Counted from the stretch's first letter, positions 29,400-40,374 are shown. The stretch is DNA of 64,000 nt from Rhodobacteraceae bacterium HLUCCO18 (GCA_001314805.1 LJSY01000002.1:1-64000); one strand, 5' to 3'. The notes: generated by a model not told the origin, from the letters alone. A program made the numbers and translations.

Positions 29400-29408
29400 C
29401 TTTTCCTC

Positions 29409-30473
29409 TTACGATCGGTCGGAAATCATGCGTCCGACCAACTGCGCAGTGTAATCCACGATCGGAACGATACGTCCATAGTTGAGACGAGTCGGTCCGA
29501 TGACGCCGACGGCGCCCACGATCTTTCGGTCAGCGTTCATATATGGCGAGACGACCAGACTGGAACCCGAAAGTGAGAATAACTTGTTCTCCGATCCGAT
29601 GAAAATCCGCACGCCATCTCCGGCTTCGGTCAGTTCGAGGAACTCCGCGATGTCTCGCTTGCGCTCGAGGTCGTCGAACAGCATCCGGATGCGGTCAAGC
29701 TCCTCCGCCTCGGCGCTATCGCTCAGAAGGTGGGATCGCCCCCGAACGATCAGGCGCTCTGTCTGCTGACCGGCGTTATCCCAGACGGCGAGGCCGTTCT
29801 CGATCAGCGAATTGGCCAGCGCATCGATTTCGCGGCGCCGCGTCTCGATCTCCTGCGCCATCGCGTGCCGCAGGGACGACACCGTCTGACCCGCCAGCCG
29901 GGCATTCAGGAAATTCGCCGCCTCGCGCATCGCGCTGGGCGTGGTGCCTTCCGGTGGGTTGAAGATCCGATTTTCGACATGGCCGTCGGAAAACACCAGC
30001 ACGACAAGCGCCTGATCGGCCGAAAGCGGGACGAAGTCGATATGCTGGATCGGTGCCTCGTGCTTGGGCGCGAGAACAAGGCTCGCCCCTTGCGTGGCCG
30101 CAGACAGGGCCAATCCCACGCGGTCCAGCACACCCTGAATATCGGCGGAGTTCGAGTCGAGCGACTGGTCGAGGGACTGGCGGTCGTCCTGATCCAGATC
30201 TCCCACCTCGAGAAACCCGTCGACGAAAAGGCGCAGGCCCAGCTGCGTCGGCACCCTGCCGGCGGAGGCATGCGGACTGCCCAGAAGGCCCAGGAATTCA
30301 AGGTCCTGCATGACGTTGCGCACGGTCGCCGCCGATACCTGTTCCGTCAGAGACCGCGTCAGTGTGCGCGACCCCACCGGTGTCCCGGTATTCAGATAGC
30401 CCTCGACCACCCGGCGAAAGACCTCGCGGGAGCGGTCGTTGAGTTCCTCGAGTATGCGGCCTTGTTCTGTCAT
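29409..30473 (-). CDS. hrcA: Heat-inducible transcription repressor HrcA
   Basis: HrcA represses heat-shock genes by binding CIRCE operators, usually before groESL. The product (354 residues from ATG 30473, [21 protein letters not shown]) has an N-terminal winged helix (about 20-90, with [19 protein letters not shown]) and the HrcA core ending [30 protein letters not shown] start five codons upstream is possible. No CIRCE copy was seen in the window, so its targets are elsewhere. It is divergent from rph with a 108-bp gap. Confidence 0.95.
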   Translation of the reverse strand: MTEQGRILEELNDRSREVFRRVVEGYLNTGTPVGSRTLTRSLTEQVSAATVRNVMQDLEFLGLLGSPHASAGRVPTQLGLRLFVDGFLEVGDLDQDDRQSLDQSLDSNSADIQGVLDRVGLALSAATQGASLVLAPKHEAPIQHIDFVPLSADQALVVLVFSDGHVENRIFNPPEGTTPSAMREAANFLNARLAGQTVSSLRHAMAQEIETRRREIDALANSLIENGLAVWDNAGQQTERLIVRGRSHLLSDSAEAEELDRIRMLFDDLERKRDIAEFLELTEAGDGVRIFIGSENKLFSLSGSSLVVSPYMNADRKIVGAVGVIGPTRLNYGRIVPIVDYTAQLVGRMISDRS

Positions 30474-30581
30474 TGCAGTGCACTTCATGTCGGGTCAAAT
30501 GCGCTGTCTTGCAAGGTCTTTCACCCTTGCGACCGCTGCAAGATGCGGACTATGCCTCGCCCAGGCAATCAGGAGAGAGTT

Positions 30582-31295
30582 ATGCGTCCTTCGGGCCGGA
30601 ACCTAGACGAAATCCGCGACGTATCCATCGAGATCGGCGCGACGAAGCACGCCGAGGGATCGTGTCTGATCAAATGCGGCGCAACCCATGTCCTGTGCAC
30701 CGCGAGCCTCGAGCAACGAGTGCCTCCGTTTCTGAAGAATACCGGGCTGGGCTGGGTCACGGCGGAATACGGGATGCTGCCGCGCGCCACCCATACGCGC
30801 ATGCGCCGTGAGGCGGCGGCGGGCAAGCAATCCGGCAGGACGCAGGAAATTCAGAGGCTTATCGGTCGATCCTTGCGCGCGGCCATCGACCGTTCGGCAC
30901 TGGGCGAGCGGCAGATCACCATCGATTGCGACGTGATACAGGCCGATGGCGGAACCCGCTGCGCCGCGATCACCGGCGGTTGGGTCGCGCTGCGCCTTGC
31001 GGTCAACAAGCTCCTGAAGGCGGGCGACATCGTCTCGGACCCTATCACCGACCACGTCGCCGCCGTATCTTGCGGCATTTACGCGGGCCAGCCGGTGCTC
31101 GACCTCGATTACGCCGAGGACAGCGAGGCCGGCACCGATAGCAATTTCGTGATGACGGGACAGGGCGCGCTGATCGAGGTTCAGGCCAGCGCCGAAGGTG
31201 CGGCGTTCAGCCGGGTCGAGTTCGACGCGATGTACGATCTGGCAACCCAGGGCGTCACCGCGCTGGTTGCCGCGCAGAAGATCGCCGTCGCCTGA
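30582..31295 (+). CDS. rph: Ribonuclease PH
   Basis: RNase PH is a phosphorolytic 3'-5' exoribonuclease that trims tRNA precursors. The 237 residues start [19 protein letters not shown], with [17 protein letters not shown] (about 61-77) and the phosphate-binding region [18 protein letters not shown] (about 120-137). A clear AGGAGAG site precedes ATG 30582. The frame extends far upstream but that part lies opposite hrcA and is not protein-like. rdgB starts one base after the stop. Confidence 0.97.
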   Translation: MRPSGRNLDEIRDVSIEIGATKHAEGSCLIKCGATHVLCTASLEQRVPPFLKNTGLGWVTAEYGMLPRATHTRMRREAAAGKQSGRTQEIQRLIGRSLRAAIDRSALGERQITIDCDVIQADGGTRCAAITGGWVALRLAVNKLLKAGDIVSDPITDHVAAVSCGIYAGQPVLDLDYAEDSEAGTDSNFVMTGQGALIEVQASAEGAAFSRVEFDAMYDLATQGVTALVAAQKIAVA

Positions 31296-31296
31296 C

Positions 31297-31908
31297 ATGC
31301 GCCGTTTCACGGGAAACACGCTTCTGGTCGCGACGCACAACCAGGGCAAGCTGGAGGAAATCGCGCATCTGCTGGAGCCTTTCGGCATCGCGGTAACCTC
31401 CGCGAAGGAGCACGACCTGCCGGAGCCCGAGGAGACGGGAACCAGTTTCGTCGAGAATGCGCGGATCAAGGCCCACGCGGCGGCGAAGGCCACCGGCCTG
31501 CCCGCCCTGTCGGACGACAGCGGGATCGAGATCGACGCGCTGGACGGCGCGCCCGGCGTCTGCACGGCCGACTGGGCCGAGACACCGGACGGGCGCGACT
31601 TCGTGATGGCGATGACCCGCGCCCATGACGCGCTGGAGGCCGCGAACGCCCCGGAACCCCGCACCGCGCGGTTCTGTTGCACCTTGGTGCTGGCGTGGCC
31701 CGATGGGCATGACGAGGTCTTTCCCGGCACCGTCGAGGGGCGGATCGTCTGGCCGATGCGGGGCGCGCAGGGGCACGGTTATGATCCGGTCTTTCAGCCC
31801 GATGGCCATGACATCACCTTCGGCGAAATGGACCGCTGGGAAAAGAACAGGATCAGCCACCGCGCCGACGCCTTCGCCAAGCTGGTGAAGATCTTTGGTC
31901 CTGCCTGA
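31297..31908 (+). CDS. rdgB: Non-canonical purine NTP pyrophosphatase (RdgB/HAM1)
   Basis: RdgB removes ITP, dITP and XTP from the nucleotide pool. In the 203 residues the nucleotide-binding [12 protein letters not shown] (about 10-21), the catalytic region [19 protein letters not shown] (about 69-87) and the ITFGEM...SHRADA end are all family landmarks. It follows rph with a one-base gap and its end overlaps hemW by 14 bp. Confidence 0.96.
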   Translation: MRRFTGNTLLVATHNQGKLEEIAHLLEPFGIAVTSAKEHDLPEPEETGTSFVENARIKAHAAAKATGLPALSDDSGIEIDALDGAPGVCTADWAETPDGRDFVMAMTRAHDALEAANAPEPRTARFCCTLVLAWPDGHDEVFPGTVEGRIVWPMRGAQGHGYDPVFQPDGHDITFGEMDRWEKNRISHRADAFAKLVKIFGPA

Positions 31909-33058
31909 CGCGACACGCCCTCGGGATTTCGGGCTTTATGTCCACTGGCCGTTCTGTCAGGCGAAATGCCCCTATTGCGACTTCAACTCCCATGTCGCGG
32001 CGCGGATCGACCACGACCGGTGGCTTTCGGCTTATGTTTCTGAAATAAAACGTGTTTCGAAGGAAACGGGCCCGCGCCTCCTGCGCAGCATCTTCTTCGG
32101 TGGGGGAACGCCCTCCCTGATGCAGCCCGAGGTCGTCTCGGCCATCCTCGACGCCGCGCGGCAGGGCTGGTCCTTTGCCAACGATATCGAGATCACGTTG
32201 GAGGCCAACCCCACCTCCATCGAGGCCGGCAGGTTCAGGGAATTCCGCGACGCCGGCGTCAACCGCGTTTCCGTGGGTATCCAGGCGCTGAACGACGCCG
32301 ATCTGCGCCGCCTTGGTCGGCTTCATTCGGTCGCGGAGGCCCGCAACGCCTTCGATATCGCACGCGAGACGTTCCCGCGCGCGAGCTTCGACCTGATCTA
32401 TGCGCGTCAGGACCAGACACCGGACCAATGGCGCGCGGAACTGGCCGAGGCGCTGGCAATGGCCGCCGATCACCTGTCGCTCTACCAGCTGACGATCGAG
32501 CCCGGTACGGCCTTCGGCGACCGCTTTGCCAAGGGGTCGCTCCGGGGCCTGCCGGATGAAAACGCCGCCGCCGATATGTATGAAATTACGCAAGGCATGT
32601 GCGAGGAAGCAGGGCTGAGCGCCTACGAGGTCTCGAACCACGCGCAGCCTGGCGCGGAATCCCGGCACAACCTGATCTATTGGCGCGGCGGCGACTGGGC
32701 GGGCGTGGGGCCGGGCGCCCATGGGCGCCTGACGCTGCACGGGCAACGCTGGGGCACCGAGACGGAACTGGCGCCGACCGGATGGCTGGACCGCGTGGAG
32801 ACCAGTGGCTCCGGTGAAACCGACCGCTTTGCGGTGTCTGCGGAGGAGCAGGCCGAGGAATACGTGATGATGGGGCTTCGCCTGTCCGAGGGCATCGACC
32901 TCGACCGTCTGCGCGAGATGGGTGTCGAGGTGCTTCGGGCCGATCGTATCGCGTCACTGGCGGAGCTTGGCCTGATCGACTGCGACGGCGAGACGCTCAA
33001 GACCACGCAAGCGGGGCGTCCCGTGCTGAACGCGATCCTGCGGGAGCTGTTGGTTTAG
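31895..33058 (+). CDS. hemW: Radical SAM haem chaperone HemW
   Basis: HemW-type proteins resemble oxygen-independent coproporphyrinogen oxidase but act in haem delivery. The 387 residues carry the radical SAM cluster motif CxxxCxxC in [14 protein letters not shown] (about 19-32), FFGGGTPSL (about 68) and [23 protein letters not shown] (about 254-276). HemW lacks the N-terminal extension and extra cysteine of true HemN, as seen here. The start is TTG at 31895, inside the end of rdgB, so translation is probably coupled. Confidence 0.9.
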   Translation: MVLPDATRPRDFGLYVHWPFCQAKCPYCDFNSHVAARIDHDRWLSAYVSEIKRVSKETGPRLLRSIFFGGGTPSLMQPEVVSAILDAARQGWSFANDIEITLEANPTSIEAGRFREFRDAGVNRVSVGIQALNDADLRRLGRLHSVAEARNAFDIARETFPRASFDLIYARQDQTPDQWRAELAEALAMAADHLSLYQLTIEPGTAFGDRFAKGSLRGLPDENAAADMYEITQGMCEEAGLSAYEVSNHAQPGAESRHNLIYWRGGDWAGVGPGAHGRLTLHGQRWGTETELAPTGWLDRVETSGSGETDRFAVSAEEQAEEYVMMGLRLSEGIDLDRLREMGVEVLRADRIASLAELGLIDCDGETLKTTQAGRPVLNAILRELLV

Positions 33059-33065
33059 GCCTTCG

Positions 33066-33962
33066 TCAGCCGGCGTTCAGGCGGCGGATCAGATCGTCCA
33101 GACCCTCTAAATCTTTGTATTTAATAATTAATTTTCCACCACCCGTCTTCTGGTCGTGGCTGATCGCAACCGGCATTCCCAGCGCTGCGGACAGATCGCC
33201 CTCCAGCGCGCGGGTATCGGCATCTTTCTCCGGTACGGAACGGGCGCCGCCGGACGAACCACTGTCCTGACCCGGCTTGGCAAGCTTTTCGACCTCGCGC
33301 ACGGACAGACCGCGCGCCACCGCCTGTCTGGCCAGCGCCGAGGGATCGCTCGTGGTCACGAGGGCGCGCGCATGACCCGCGGTCAGCCGGCCATCGCGCA
33401 GCATCTCCAGCACATCCTCGGGCAGTCCCAGAAGGCGCATGAGGTTGGCGATGTGGCTCCGGCTCTTGCCCATGGCGGTGGCAAGCTGTTCCTGCGTGTG
33501 GCCGAAGCGGTCCATCAACTGACGATAACCCTGCGCCTCTTCGATCGGATTAAGGTCCGAGCGCTGGATATTCTCGATGATCGCGACTTCGAGAACTTCG
33601 GTATCATCGAAATCCCGCACGATGACCGGAACCTCGTGGACCTGCGCCCGTTGGGCGGCCCGCCAACGGCGTTCGCCGGCGACGATCTGATAGCCGTCGC
33701 CCCTCGGGTTGGGGCGGACAATGAGAGGCTGGATCACGCCCTTTTCACGGATCGACGCCGCGAGTTCCTCGAGCGCGTCCTCGGAAAAGGAGCGGCGGGG
33801 CTGATCAGGGTTCGGGAAAAGCTGCTCGACCGGGGCGTTCCGGTCCGCGAACCCTTGCGGGGCGGCCTCGGCGGGTGTGGCGCCCTCGGACGGCTGGATA
33901 TCCGCCATCAGCGCCGACAGGCCACGGCCCAACCCCTTGCGATCCTTCTTCACGACCATCAC
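33066..33962 (-). CDS. parB: Chromosome partitioning protein ParB
   Basis: ParB loads on parS sites, spreads as a CTP-dependent clamp and organises the origin region. The 298 residues show KGLGRGLSALM at the start, the CTP-binding GERRWRAAQRA (about 96-106) and ENIQRSDLNPIEEAQGY (about 129-145). The helix-turn-helix TQEQLATAMGKSRSHIANLMRLL follows (about 155-177), with a C-terminal dimerisation segment GGGKLIIKYKDLEGLDDLIRRL. Two perfect parS copies lie 1.4 and 3.3 kb upstream. Its start overlaps the parA stop by four bases. Confidence 0.98.
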   Translation of the reverse strand: MMVVKKDRKGLGRGLSALMADIQPSEGATPAEAAPQGFADRNAPVEQLFPNPDQPRRSFSEDALEELAASIREKGVIQPLIVRPNPRGDGYQIVAGERRWRAAQRAQVHEVPVIVRDFDDTEVLEVAIIENIQRSDLNPIEEAQGYRQLMDRFGHTQEQLATAMGKSRSHIANLMRLLGLPEDVLEMLRDGRLTAGHARALVTTSDPSALARQAVARGLSVREVEKLAKPGQDSGSSGGARSVPEKDADTRALEGDLSAALGMPVAISHDQKTGGGKLIIKYKDLEGLDDLIRRLNAG

Positions 33963-34753
33963 ACACCCTCCCTCGCGAGGTTTCGTTCAAGGAACTCCTG
34001 CGCAAGTTCCAGGTAGGCTTCGCTTCCCCTGGAGGCAGGGTCATAGTCGATCACCGGGAGCGCGTAGGACGGTGCCTCTGACACGCGCACGTTGCGGGGA
34101 ATCCGGGTGCGATAGACCAGTTCGCCCAGCGTCTCGCGCGCGTCCTCCTCGACCTGGCGGCAGAGGTTGTTGCGCTGATCGAACATGGTCAGCACCACGC
34201 CATCCACGCGCAGGTCCGGATTGGCCGATTCCCGCACTTGCCGCACGGTCAGGAGAAGCTGTGATAATCCTTCGAGTGCGAAGAACTCCGTCTGCAAGGG
34301 TACAAGCGCCGCATCCGCCGCCACCAGAGCATTCACCGTCAGGAGACTGAGCGAGGGCGGGCAATCGATGAGGATGATATCGAACTTCAGGTCCGTCGCA
34401 TTGCGCAGCGCGTCGCGCAACAAACGCACACGGTTTTCGTGATCGACGAGGTCGACATCGGTGGAACTCAGATCAGTCGTGGCCGGCGCGATGAATAGCC
34501 CTTCGAACTGCGTCGGAAGCACCACATTTCGAAGGGAGGCATCATCGACCAGAAGGTCATATGTGGTGAGCATTCGGTCGGAGGGCACAATACCCAGCCC
34601 GGTCGAGGCGTTCCCTTGCGGATCGAGGTCGACGATCAGCACACGTTTGTCCAACCGTGCCAGCGCCGCCCCGAGGTTGATCGCCGTGGTCGTCTTGCCC
34701 ACCCCGCCTTTCTGGTTCGTGACGGCAAGGATGCGGGCGCGATGATCATGCAT
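33959..34753 (-). CDS. parA: Chromosome partitioning ATPase ParA
   Basis: ParA is the Walker-type ATPase that moves ParB-parS complexes over the nucleoid. The 264 residues contain the deviant Walker A NQKGGVGKTTTAINLG (about 13-28), Walker A' VLIVDLDPQGNASTGLG (about 37-53) and the B motif ILIDCPPSLSLLTVNAL (about 126-142). It overlaps rsmG upstream by eight bases and parB downstream by four, so the rsmG-parA-parB trio is probably translated in a coupled way. Confidence 0.98.
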   Translation of the reverse strand: MHDHRARILAVTNQKGGVGKTTTAINLGAALARLDKRVLIVDLDPQGNASTGLGIVPSDRMLTTYDLLVDDASLRNVVLPTQFEGLFIAPATTDLSSTDVDLVDHENRVRLLRDALRNATDLKFDIILIDCPPSLSLLTVNALVAADAALVPLQTEFFALEGLSQLLLTVRQVRESANPDLRVDGVVLTMFDQRNNLCRQVEEDARETLGELVYRTRIPRNVRVSEAPSYALPVIDYDPASRGSEAYLELAQEFLERNLAREGV

Positions 34754-35372
34754 GGGTCAGGTTCCAAATGCGGAGGATGACGGAATCCGGTGCCGTCACG
34801 GACGGGTGGATCTCGACATCCATCTGCCAGTCGGCGCGCGCGGTTTCAAGCTCCAAGCCATGGCCGGCACCCTTTTGCAGAAGGCAGGTGCCATCGGGTC
34901 GCATATGGCGGTGCACCCAATTCAGAAGCCGCGGCAACGGTGCCAGGGCGCGGGCGGTGACGATCCCGGCGGCCGCGGGGACAAGCGTTTCGATTCGCGA
35001 ATTATGGACGGTCACATCGGCTTCGGTCTGGCGTGCGACCTCTCGGAGGAAGGCGCATTTACGCGTGTCGCTTTCGACAAGCTGGAACTGCCCGTCAATG
35101 CCGTAGTCTTCTGCACAGATCGCACAAACGAGGCCCGGAAAACCACCTCCCGACCCCAGATCGAGCCAGAGTTCGGCCTCCTTCGGCGCATGTTGGAGAA
35201 GCTGAATGGAATCGAGGAAATGTCGGGACCAAAGCTCTGGAAGCGTGCCGTTGGACACCAGGTTCACTCTGGCTTGCCATTTCCTGAGCAGCTGCTCGTA
35301 GGTTTCGAGCCGCGCCAGTGTTTCACGTGAAACACTGGCCACGATCCTGTTCTTCGACTCGCTCTCCGTCAC
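34746..35372 (-). CDS. rsmG: 16S rRNA m7G527 methyltransferase RsmG (GidB)
   Basis: RsmG methylates G527 of 16S rRNA using SAM. In the 208 residues, [17 protein letters not shown] (about 69-85) is the SAM-binding loop and [15 protein letters not shown] (about 138-152) the GidB signature. The start is GTG at 35372, overlapping the mnmG stop (GTGA). Residues 13-18, SVSRET in the segment [10 protein letters not shown], are encoded by a perfect parS site, so this part of the protein is shaped by DNA-level constraint. Codon use there is dictated by the palindrome. Confidence 0.96.
   Translation of the reverse strand: MTESESKNRIVASVSRETLARLETYEQLLRKWQARVNLVSNGTLPELWSRHFLDSIQLLQHAPKEAELWLDLGSGGGFPGLVCAICAEDYGIDGQFQLVESDTRKCAFLREVARQTEADVTVHNSRIETLVPAAAGIVTARALAPLPRLLNWVHRHMRPDGTCLLQKGAGHGLELETARADWQMDVEIHPSVTAPDSVILRIWNLTHA
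35320..35335. other. parS centromere site inside rsmG
   Basis: TGTTTCACGTGAAACA, the perfect 16-bp palindrome known as the ParB binding site, lies in the 5' coding region of rsmG. It is further flanked by GCCAG and CTGGC, extending the dyad to 26 bp (35315-35340). Confidence 0.95.
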
Positions 35373-37243
35373 GCGGATTTCCGTCCGTCCCGCCGAAGTC
35401 GCGTGAGGATCAACGCCAGTGCCGTTGGGGTCATCCCGTCGATACGACCCGCCTGCGCCAGGGTCCGCGGCCGGATACGTGCGAGTTTACCGCGCAACTC
35501 GGCGGACAGGCCGGTCAATTGGCTGTAATCCAGCGTGTCGGGAATTTCCTGCGCTTCGTCCCGCGACAAAGCTTCCGCATCACGTTGCTGCCGCGCGACA
35601 TAGGTCGCATAAAGCGCCTCGTTCTCCAGCTGTGTCAGCGCCTCGCCCGATATGCCATCCAGGCCGGGACAGAGCGGCAGTAGATCGTCGATCCCGATGT
35701 TCGGAAACGCCAGAAGCTGCAGGCCGTTGCGGCGCTGCCCATCCTGGCTGACGGGAAGCCCGTGAGCCACGGCCTCCGACGGTGAAAGGCTGATGGACAT
35801 CAGGGCATTTCGGCCACGCTCCAGCATTGCCATCTTCAGGTCGAACAACGCGCTCCGTTCGTCGTCGAGGATACCCAGCGCTTTCGCTATCGGCATGAGT
35901 CGCTGATCCGCATTATCCGCACGCAGCGTCAGACGATACTCCGCCCGGGAGGTGAACATGCGATAGGGCTCGGACACGCCGCGGGTGACCAGATCGTCGA
36001 TGAGGACACCGATATAGGCCTGATTGCGCGCGAAATGCACGGGTGCTTGTCCCTGCACCCTGCGTGCCGCGTTGAGGCCCGCGACCAGTCCCTGCGCCGC
36101 CGCCTCCTCGTAGCCCGTCGTTCCGTTGATCTGGCCTGCGAGATAAAGCCCCTCCTGCGCCTTCAACTGAAGTCCGTCATCGAGGCTTCGCGGATCGACA
36201 TAGTCATATTCAATGGCATATCCGGGCTGCAGGATCCGTGCGTTTTCCAGGCCACGGATGGACCGGACATAAGCCTCCTGCACATCGGCGGGCAAAGAGG
36301 TGGAAATTCCGTTGGGATAGACCACGCCGCTGTCGAGACCTTCGGGCTCGAGGAAGATCTGGTGCGACTCCTTGTCGGCAAACCGCACGATCTTGTCCTC
36401 GATGGACGGGCAGTACCGCGGACCGACGCCCTCAATATGCCCTCCATACATGGCCGATTTCGAGAGGTTCGCGGAAATGATCTCATGTGTTCGTTCATTC
36501 GTGTGCGCGATGCCGCACGCGATCTGTCGAACATAGGGCCGTTGGGACAGGAATGAGAACATCGCGGGATCTTCATCGGCCGGCTGCATCTCCAACCGAT
36601 CCCATGCGATACTGTCTGATGCGAGCCGCGGCGGGGTGCCCGTCTTGAGACGCCCAAGCGGGAGGCCCATCGCATCGAGGCGCTCGGCAAGTTTCACCGA
36701 AGGTTTGTCGCCCATGCGCCCACCCGGCCGGGACACATCTCCGATATGGATGACACCGCGCAGAAAGGTGCCTGTCGTCAGCACCACCGCCGAGCCTCTT
36801 AGTTCAGCGCCATCTGCGAGCGTAACGCCGTCGATCCGGCCGTCAGCGATGAGAAGATCGGCGACCTCGCCTTCGACAACCTTCAGGTTCTCCTGCGCGT
36901 CGATCGCTTCGTGTATCGCCATTTGATAAAGCTTCCGGTCCGATTGCGTGCGCGGACCACGCACTGCGGGACCCTTGCGACGGTTCAGCAGACGGAACTG
37001 TATGCCCGACTTGTCCGCGGCCAGACCCATGACACCGCCAAGCGCATCGATCTCACGCACGAGATGCCCCTTGCCGAGGCCGCCGATCGCGGGATTGCAG
37101 GACATCACGCCGATGCCATCTCGCGACAAGGTCACGAGCGCCGTGGACGCACCAACCCGCGCAGCGGCGCATGCGGCCTCCACCCCGGCGTGGCCACCGC
37201 CGATCACGATCACGTCGAAGCGCGCATGTTTCACGTGAAACAC
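35369..37243 (-). CDS. mnmG: tRNA uridine-5-carboxymethylaminomethyl modification protein MnmG (GidA)
   Basis: MnmG, with MnmE, modifies U34 of several tRNAs. It is an FAD enzyme. The 624 residues have the dinucleotide fold [19 protein letters not shown] (about 10-28), the GidA signatures [15 protein letters not shown] (about 272-286) and [17 protein letters not shown] (about 368-384), and the C-terminal helical domain. The start is GTG at 37243; the first six codons (reading MFHVKH) coincide with a perfect parS site. mnmE ends two bases upstream, and the stop overlaps rsmG. Confidence 0.98.
   Translation of the reverse strand: MFHVKHARFDVIVIGGGHAGVEAACAAARVGASTALVTLSRDGIGVMSCNPAIGGLGKGHLVREIDALGGVMGLAADKSGIQFRLLNRRKGPAVRGPRTQSDRKLYQMAIHEAIDAQENLKVVEGEVADLLIADGRIDGVTLADGAELRGSAVVLTTGTFLRGVIHIGDVSRPGGRMGDKPSVKLAERLDAMGLPLGRLKTGTPPRLASDSIAWDRLEMQPADEDPAMFSFLSQRPYVRQIACGIAHTNERTHEIISANLSKSAMYGGHIEGVGPRYCPSIEDKIVRFADKESHQIFLEPEGLDSGVVYPNGISTSLPADVQEAYVRSIRGLENARILQPGYAIEYDYVDPRSLDDGLQLKAQEGLYLAGQINGTTGYEEAAAQGLVAGLNAARRVQGQAPVHFARNQAYIGVLIDDLVTRGVSEPYRMFTSRAEYRLTLRADNADQRLMPIAKALGILDDERSALFDLKMAMLERGRNALMSISLSPSEAVAHGLPVSQDGQRRNGLQLLAFPNIGIDDLLPLCPGLDGISGEALTQLENEALYATYVARQQRDAEALSRDEAQEIPDTLDYSQLTGLSAELRGKLARIRPRTLAQAGRIDGMTPTALALILTRLRRDGRKSA
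37227..37242. other. parS centromere site over the mnmG start
   Basis: A second perfect TGTTTCACGTGAAACA. It covers the mnmG start region, sharing two bases of the GTG start codon and specifying the following codons through position six. It is about 1.9 kb from the first parS and about 2.7 kb from the proposed origin. Confidence 0.95.
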
Positions 37244-37245
37244 TC

Positions 37246-38529
37246 CTACTTTCCGATACAGAAGGACGAGAAGATTTCGCCCAGCACGGCCTCTACATCG
37301 ATGCGACCCGTCAGCGAGTCAAGCGATCGCGCCGCGCTCCGGATCTCCTCCGCCGCCAATTCCGGCGTTTCCCCCAGCGTTTCGATCACCTCTTTCGCCG
37401 CCTCGAGCGACTGAACCGCCGACATCATGGCCAGGCGGTGCCTCTGGTGGGTCGCAGTTCCCACCCGCGCCATGCGGTCCGACAAAACGACCTTGATACG
37501 CGCGAGCAGTGCGTCGACCCCCGCCCCGGTGCGCCCTGACACGCCGCCTTCCACAAGGCTGTCCTGCTTTCCCAGAACCACGATATCATCCGCCGAAAGA
37601 AGATCGCAGCCCTCCACGTCACCGTCCGACCTGATCCAGACGCGGAGGTCGGCGCCCTCGGCCCGTTGCCGCGTCCGGTCCACGCCAATGCGTTCGACCG
37701 TATCCTCCGTCTGCCGCAGACCGGCCGTATCGAGGAGCGTGACGGGCAAGCCATCGAGATCGAGCCGCACTTCGATCACATCCCTCGTCGTTCCCGCTAC
37801 ATGGGACGTGATCGCCACATCGCGCCCGGCAATCCAGTTGAGAAGCGTGGACTTTCCTGCATTCGGTGCACCCAGAATCGCAACCTCGAACCCATCGCGC
37901 ACGCGTTCGGCAACGTGAGAGCCCCTGATCTCCGCTTGCAGATCCTGAACAACTTTAGAAATCTTTTCAATTACTTGAGACGCAACATCCGTCGGAACTT
38001 CCTCATCGGCGAAGTCGATCGTCACCTCGACCAGCGCCAGCGCCGTCAGCAGGTCGGCGCGCCAGTCCGCCGCGCGATCTCCCAACCGCCCCTGCAGCAG
38101 CCGCGTTGCCTGAAGCCGTTGCGCCTCGGTTTCCGCCGACAGCAGATCGCCAAGGCCTTCGACCTGTGCGATATCCAGCTTTTCATTCTGCAAGGCGCGC
38201 CGGGTGAATTCCCCGGCCTCGGCGGGCCGGACCAACCCGGTCTCTGACAAAAGACGCTCGCAAGCGGCGATCACCGCGACGCTGCCATGCAGGTGGAGCT
38301 CGACCACATCCTCACCGGTGAAACTGCGCGGGCCCTTGAACGTCAGCACCAGCGCGTCATCGACAACATCGCCCGACATATCCCGGAGTTTGCGTAGCCT
38401 TGCCCGTCCTGGCAACGGCAGATCGCCGGCAAGCCGCGACGCCGCGTCGAAGGCGCGGGGCCCGGAAATCCGGATGACGGCCACGCCCGCTCTGCCCCGG
38501 GCCGTCGCCAAGGCAAAGATCGTGTCCAT
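37246..38529 (-). CDS. mnmE: tRNA modification GTPase MnmE (TrmE)
   Basis: MnmE is the GTPase partner of MnmG in tRNA wobble-uridine modification. The 427 residues show the N-terminal tetrahydrofolate-binding domain ([21 protein letters not shown] at the start), the G domain with [16 protein letters not shown] (about 222-237) and [16 protein letters not shown] (about 268-283). The C-terminal catalytic cysteine motif is FCIGK at the very end. It lies 22 bp downstream of rho on the minus strand. Confidence 0.98.
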   Translation of the reverse strand: MDTIFALATARGRAGVAVIRISGPRAFDAASRLAGDLPLPGRARLRKLRDMSGDVVDDALVLTFKGPRSFTGEDVVELHLHGSVAVIAACERLLSETGLVRPAEAGEFTRRALQNEKLDIAQVEGLGDLLSAETEAQRLQATRLLQGRLGDRAADWRADLLTALALVEVTIDFADEEVPTDVASQVIEKISKVVQDLQAEIRGSHVAERVRDGFEVAILGAPNAGKSTLLNWIAGRDVAITSHVAGTTRDVIEVRLDLDGLPVTLLDTAGLRQTEDTVERIGVDRTRQRAEGADLRVWIRSDGDVEGCDLLSADDIVVLGKQDSLVEGGVSGRTGAGVDALLARIKVVLSDRMARVGTATHQRHRLAMMSAVQSLEAAKEVIETLGETPELAAEEIRSAARSLDSLTGRIDVEAVLGEIFSSFCIGK

Positions 38530-38551
38530 TCCCGGCGTCTCCGTGGCTGTG

Positions 38552-39823
38552 TCAGGTGTTCATCGAGTCGAAGAACTCGGAATTCGTCTTGGTCTGTTTC
38601 AACTTGGAAATCAGGAACTCGATAGCGTCCGTCGTGCCCATCGGGTTCAGGATCCGGCGCAGGACGAAGGTTTTCTGCAGGTCGCCCTTGTCGACAAGCA
38701 GTTCCTCCTTCCGTGTTCCGGACTTGAGGATGTCCATCGCCGGAAAGACGCGTTTGTCGGCAACCTTGCGGTCCAGGACGATTTCCGAATTACCGGTGCC
38801 CTTGAACTCTTCGAAGATCACTTCGTCCATACGGCTGCCAGTGTCGATGAGCGCCGTGGCGATGATCGTGAGGCTTCCGCCCTCCTCGATGTTCCGCGCG
38901 GCACCGAAGAAACGCTTCGGCCTCTGGAGCGCGTTGGCGTCCACACCGCCGGTCAGAACCTTGCCCGACGACGGCACCACCGTGTTGAAGGCACGACCCA
39001 GACGCGTGATCGAGTCGAGCAGGATCACAACGTCGCGCTTGTGTTCTACAAGGCGCTTCGCTTTCTCGATGACCATCTCGGACACGGCCACGTGCCGCGT
39101 CGCGGGTTCGTCGAAGGTGGAGGATATGACCTCTCCCTTCACGGACCGCTGCATGTCGGTGACTTCCTCCGGCCGTTCGTCGATCAGAAGAACGATCAGG
39201 TAACATTCCGGATGGTTGGTCTCGATGGAATGGGCGATGTTCTGCAACAGAACCGTCTTGCCGGTTCGGGGCGGAGCAACGATCAGCGCGCGTTGTCCCT
39301 TTCCGATTGGAGACACCAGGTCGATGATCCGGGCCGAGCGATCCTTGATCGTCGGATCCTCGATCTCCATCGTCAGACGCTCATCGGGGTAAAGCGGGGT
39401 GAGGTTGTCGAAGGCCACCTTGTGGCGTGCACGCGCGGGGTCCTCGAAGTTGATCTTGGTGACATTCGTGAGCGCGAAATACCGTTCGCTTTCACGCGGC
39501 GCCATGATCACACCTTCGACGGTGTCTCCGGTTCTCAGGCTGTGCTGGCGGATCATGTCCGGCGACACGTAGATATCGTCGGGACCGGGCAGGTAGTTCG
39601 CCTCCGGGCTCCGCAGGAAGCCGAACCCGTCCTGAAGCACCTCCAGAACGCCATCGCCCGAGATTTCCCAGCCCTCGTCGGCGCGTTCCCTGAGGATCTC
39701 GAACATCATGTCGCCTTTGCGCATGGTCGAGGCGTTCTCGATCTCGAGCTCCTCTGCCATGGCAAGCAGGTCTTTGGGGGACTGTGCCTTCAGGTCGGCA
39801 AGGCGCAAGCTGTTCTCTGTCAT
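38552..39823 (-). CDS. rho: Transcription termination factor Rho
   Basis: Rho is the hexameric RNA helicase that ends transcription. From ATG 39823 ([20 protein letters not shown]) it has 423 residues: an N-terminal helical bundle, RNA-binding domain (about 50-120, with [19 protein letters not shown]), Walker [14 protein letters not shown] (about 178) and [18 protein letters not shown] (about 208-225). A longer frame upstream is not protein-like. It is the gene next to the putative origin and is transcribed away from it. Confidence 0.98.
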   Translation of the reverse strand: MTENSLRLADLKAQSPKDLLAMAEELEIENASTMRKGDMMFEILRERADEGWEISGDGVLEVLQDGFGFLRSPEANYLPGPDDIYVSPDMIRQHSLRTGDTVEGVIMAPRESERYFALTNVTKINFEDPARARHKVAFDNLTPLYPDERLTMEIEDPTIKDRSARIIDLVSPIGKGQRALIVAPPRTGKTVLLQNIAHSIETNHPECYLIVLLIDERPEEVTDMQRSVKGEVISSTFDEPATRHVAVSEMVIEKAKRLVEHKRDVVILLDSITRLGRAFNTVVPSSGKVLTGGVDANALQRPKRFFGAARNIEEGGSLTIIATALIDTGSRMDEVIFEEFKGTGNSEIVLDRKVADKRVFPAMDILKSGTRKEELLVDKGDLQKTFVLRRILNPMGTTDAIEFLISKLKQTKTNSEFFDSMNT

Positions 39824-39899
39824 GGAAATCACCCGTCTCGAGCAGTGACCTAGTCTGTCCTGCGAGGTCGTTCTCTGTATCTGAGTATTTATCTGAGCT

Positions 39900-40374
39900 T
39901 TCACACCGGACGGTGCGACGTGTGGCAGCTAAGCAGGGGCCGTCCAATTGTCAAGCGAGCCGTCTGTCCCCCGTCCTGCTCTTCAATAGGAAAGAGAGAA
40001 AAAGAGTTGTTGAATCTTGTAGTGCACTGAAGAACTCGGGAAGCTGCGTTTTGTGCAAATGGAACACACTGATATCCACCTGTGGACGAATCCTGTCGAT
40101 GTGCTGTCAGTAACCGGAGAATAATGATTTATTTATATCTATCAGAACCTTATTGGTCTGGCGTTCAATGATGAACCTGTGCGCAGTTTCCTGAAAACCT
40201 CTACAACACGACTTGCCGACAGGGCAGAGATCAGATTGCATGCCCGGGGGGAACTCGGGGGGGAACTCGGAGTAACCGCATCATCCTTTGCCGCCTCGCT
40301 CGAAGGCGCGGCTGACGGGTGGCTTTTCAGTCATCCCTTCACGACCTATCAACAGAAGAACCCAGAACGTAGTG
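39900..40374. other. Putative chromosomal replication origin (oriC)
   Basis: The 551 bp between rho (start 39823, leftward) and maf (start 40375, rightward) hold no credible gene. Visible elements are an AT-rich run at 40120-40155, back-to-back DnaA-box-like nonamers at 40072-40080 (ATATCCACC) and 40081-40089 (TGTGGACGA), each two mismatches from consensus, and GANTC methylation sites at 40012-40016 and 40088-40092. A 12-bp-period repeat (GAACTC at 40251 and 40263, each in a G-run) follows. parAB, two parS sites and mnmEG-rsmG lie within 7 kb, and genes diverge from this gap. The exact limits are a guess. Confidence 0.55.

Noticed and set aside
31198-31296. Upstream extension of rdgB inside rph
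   Set aside because: The translated extension is not RdgB-like and the family start [15 protein letters not shown] is at 31297.
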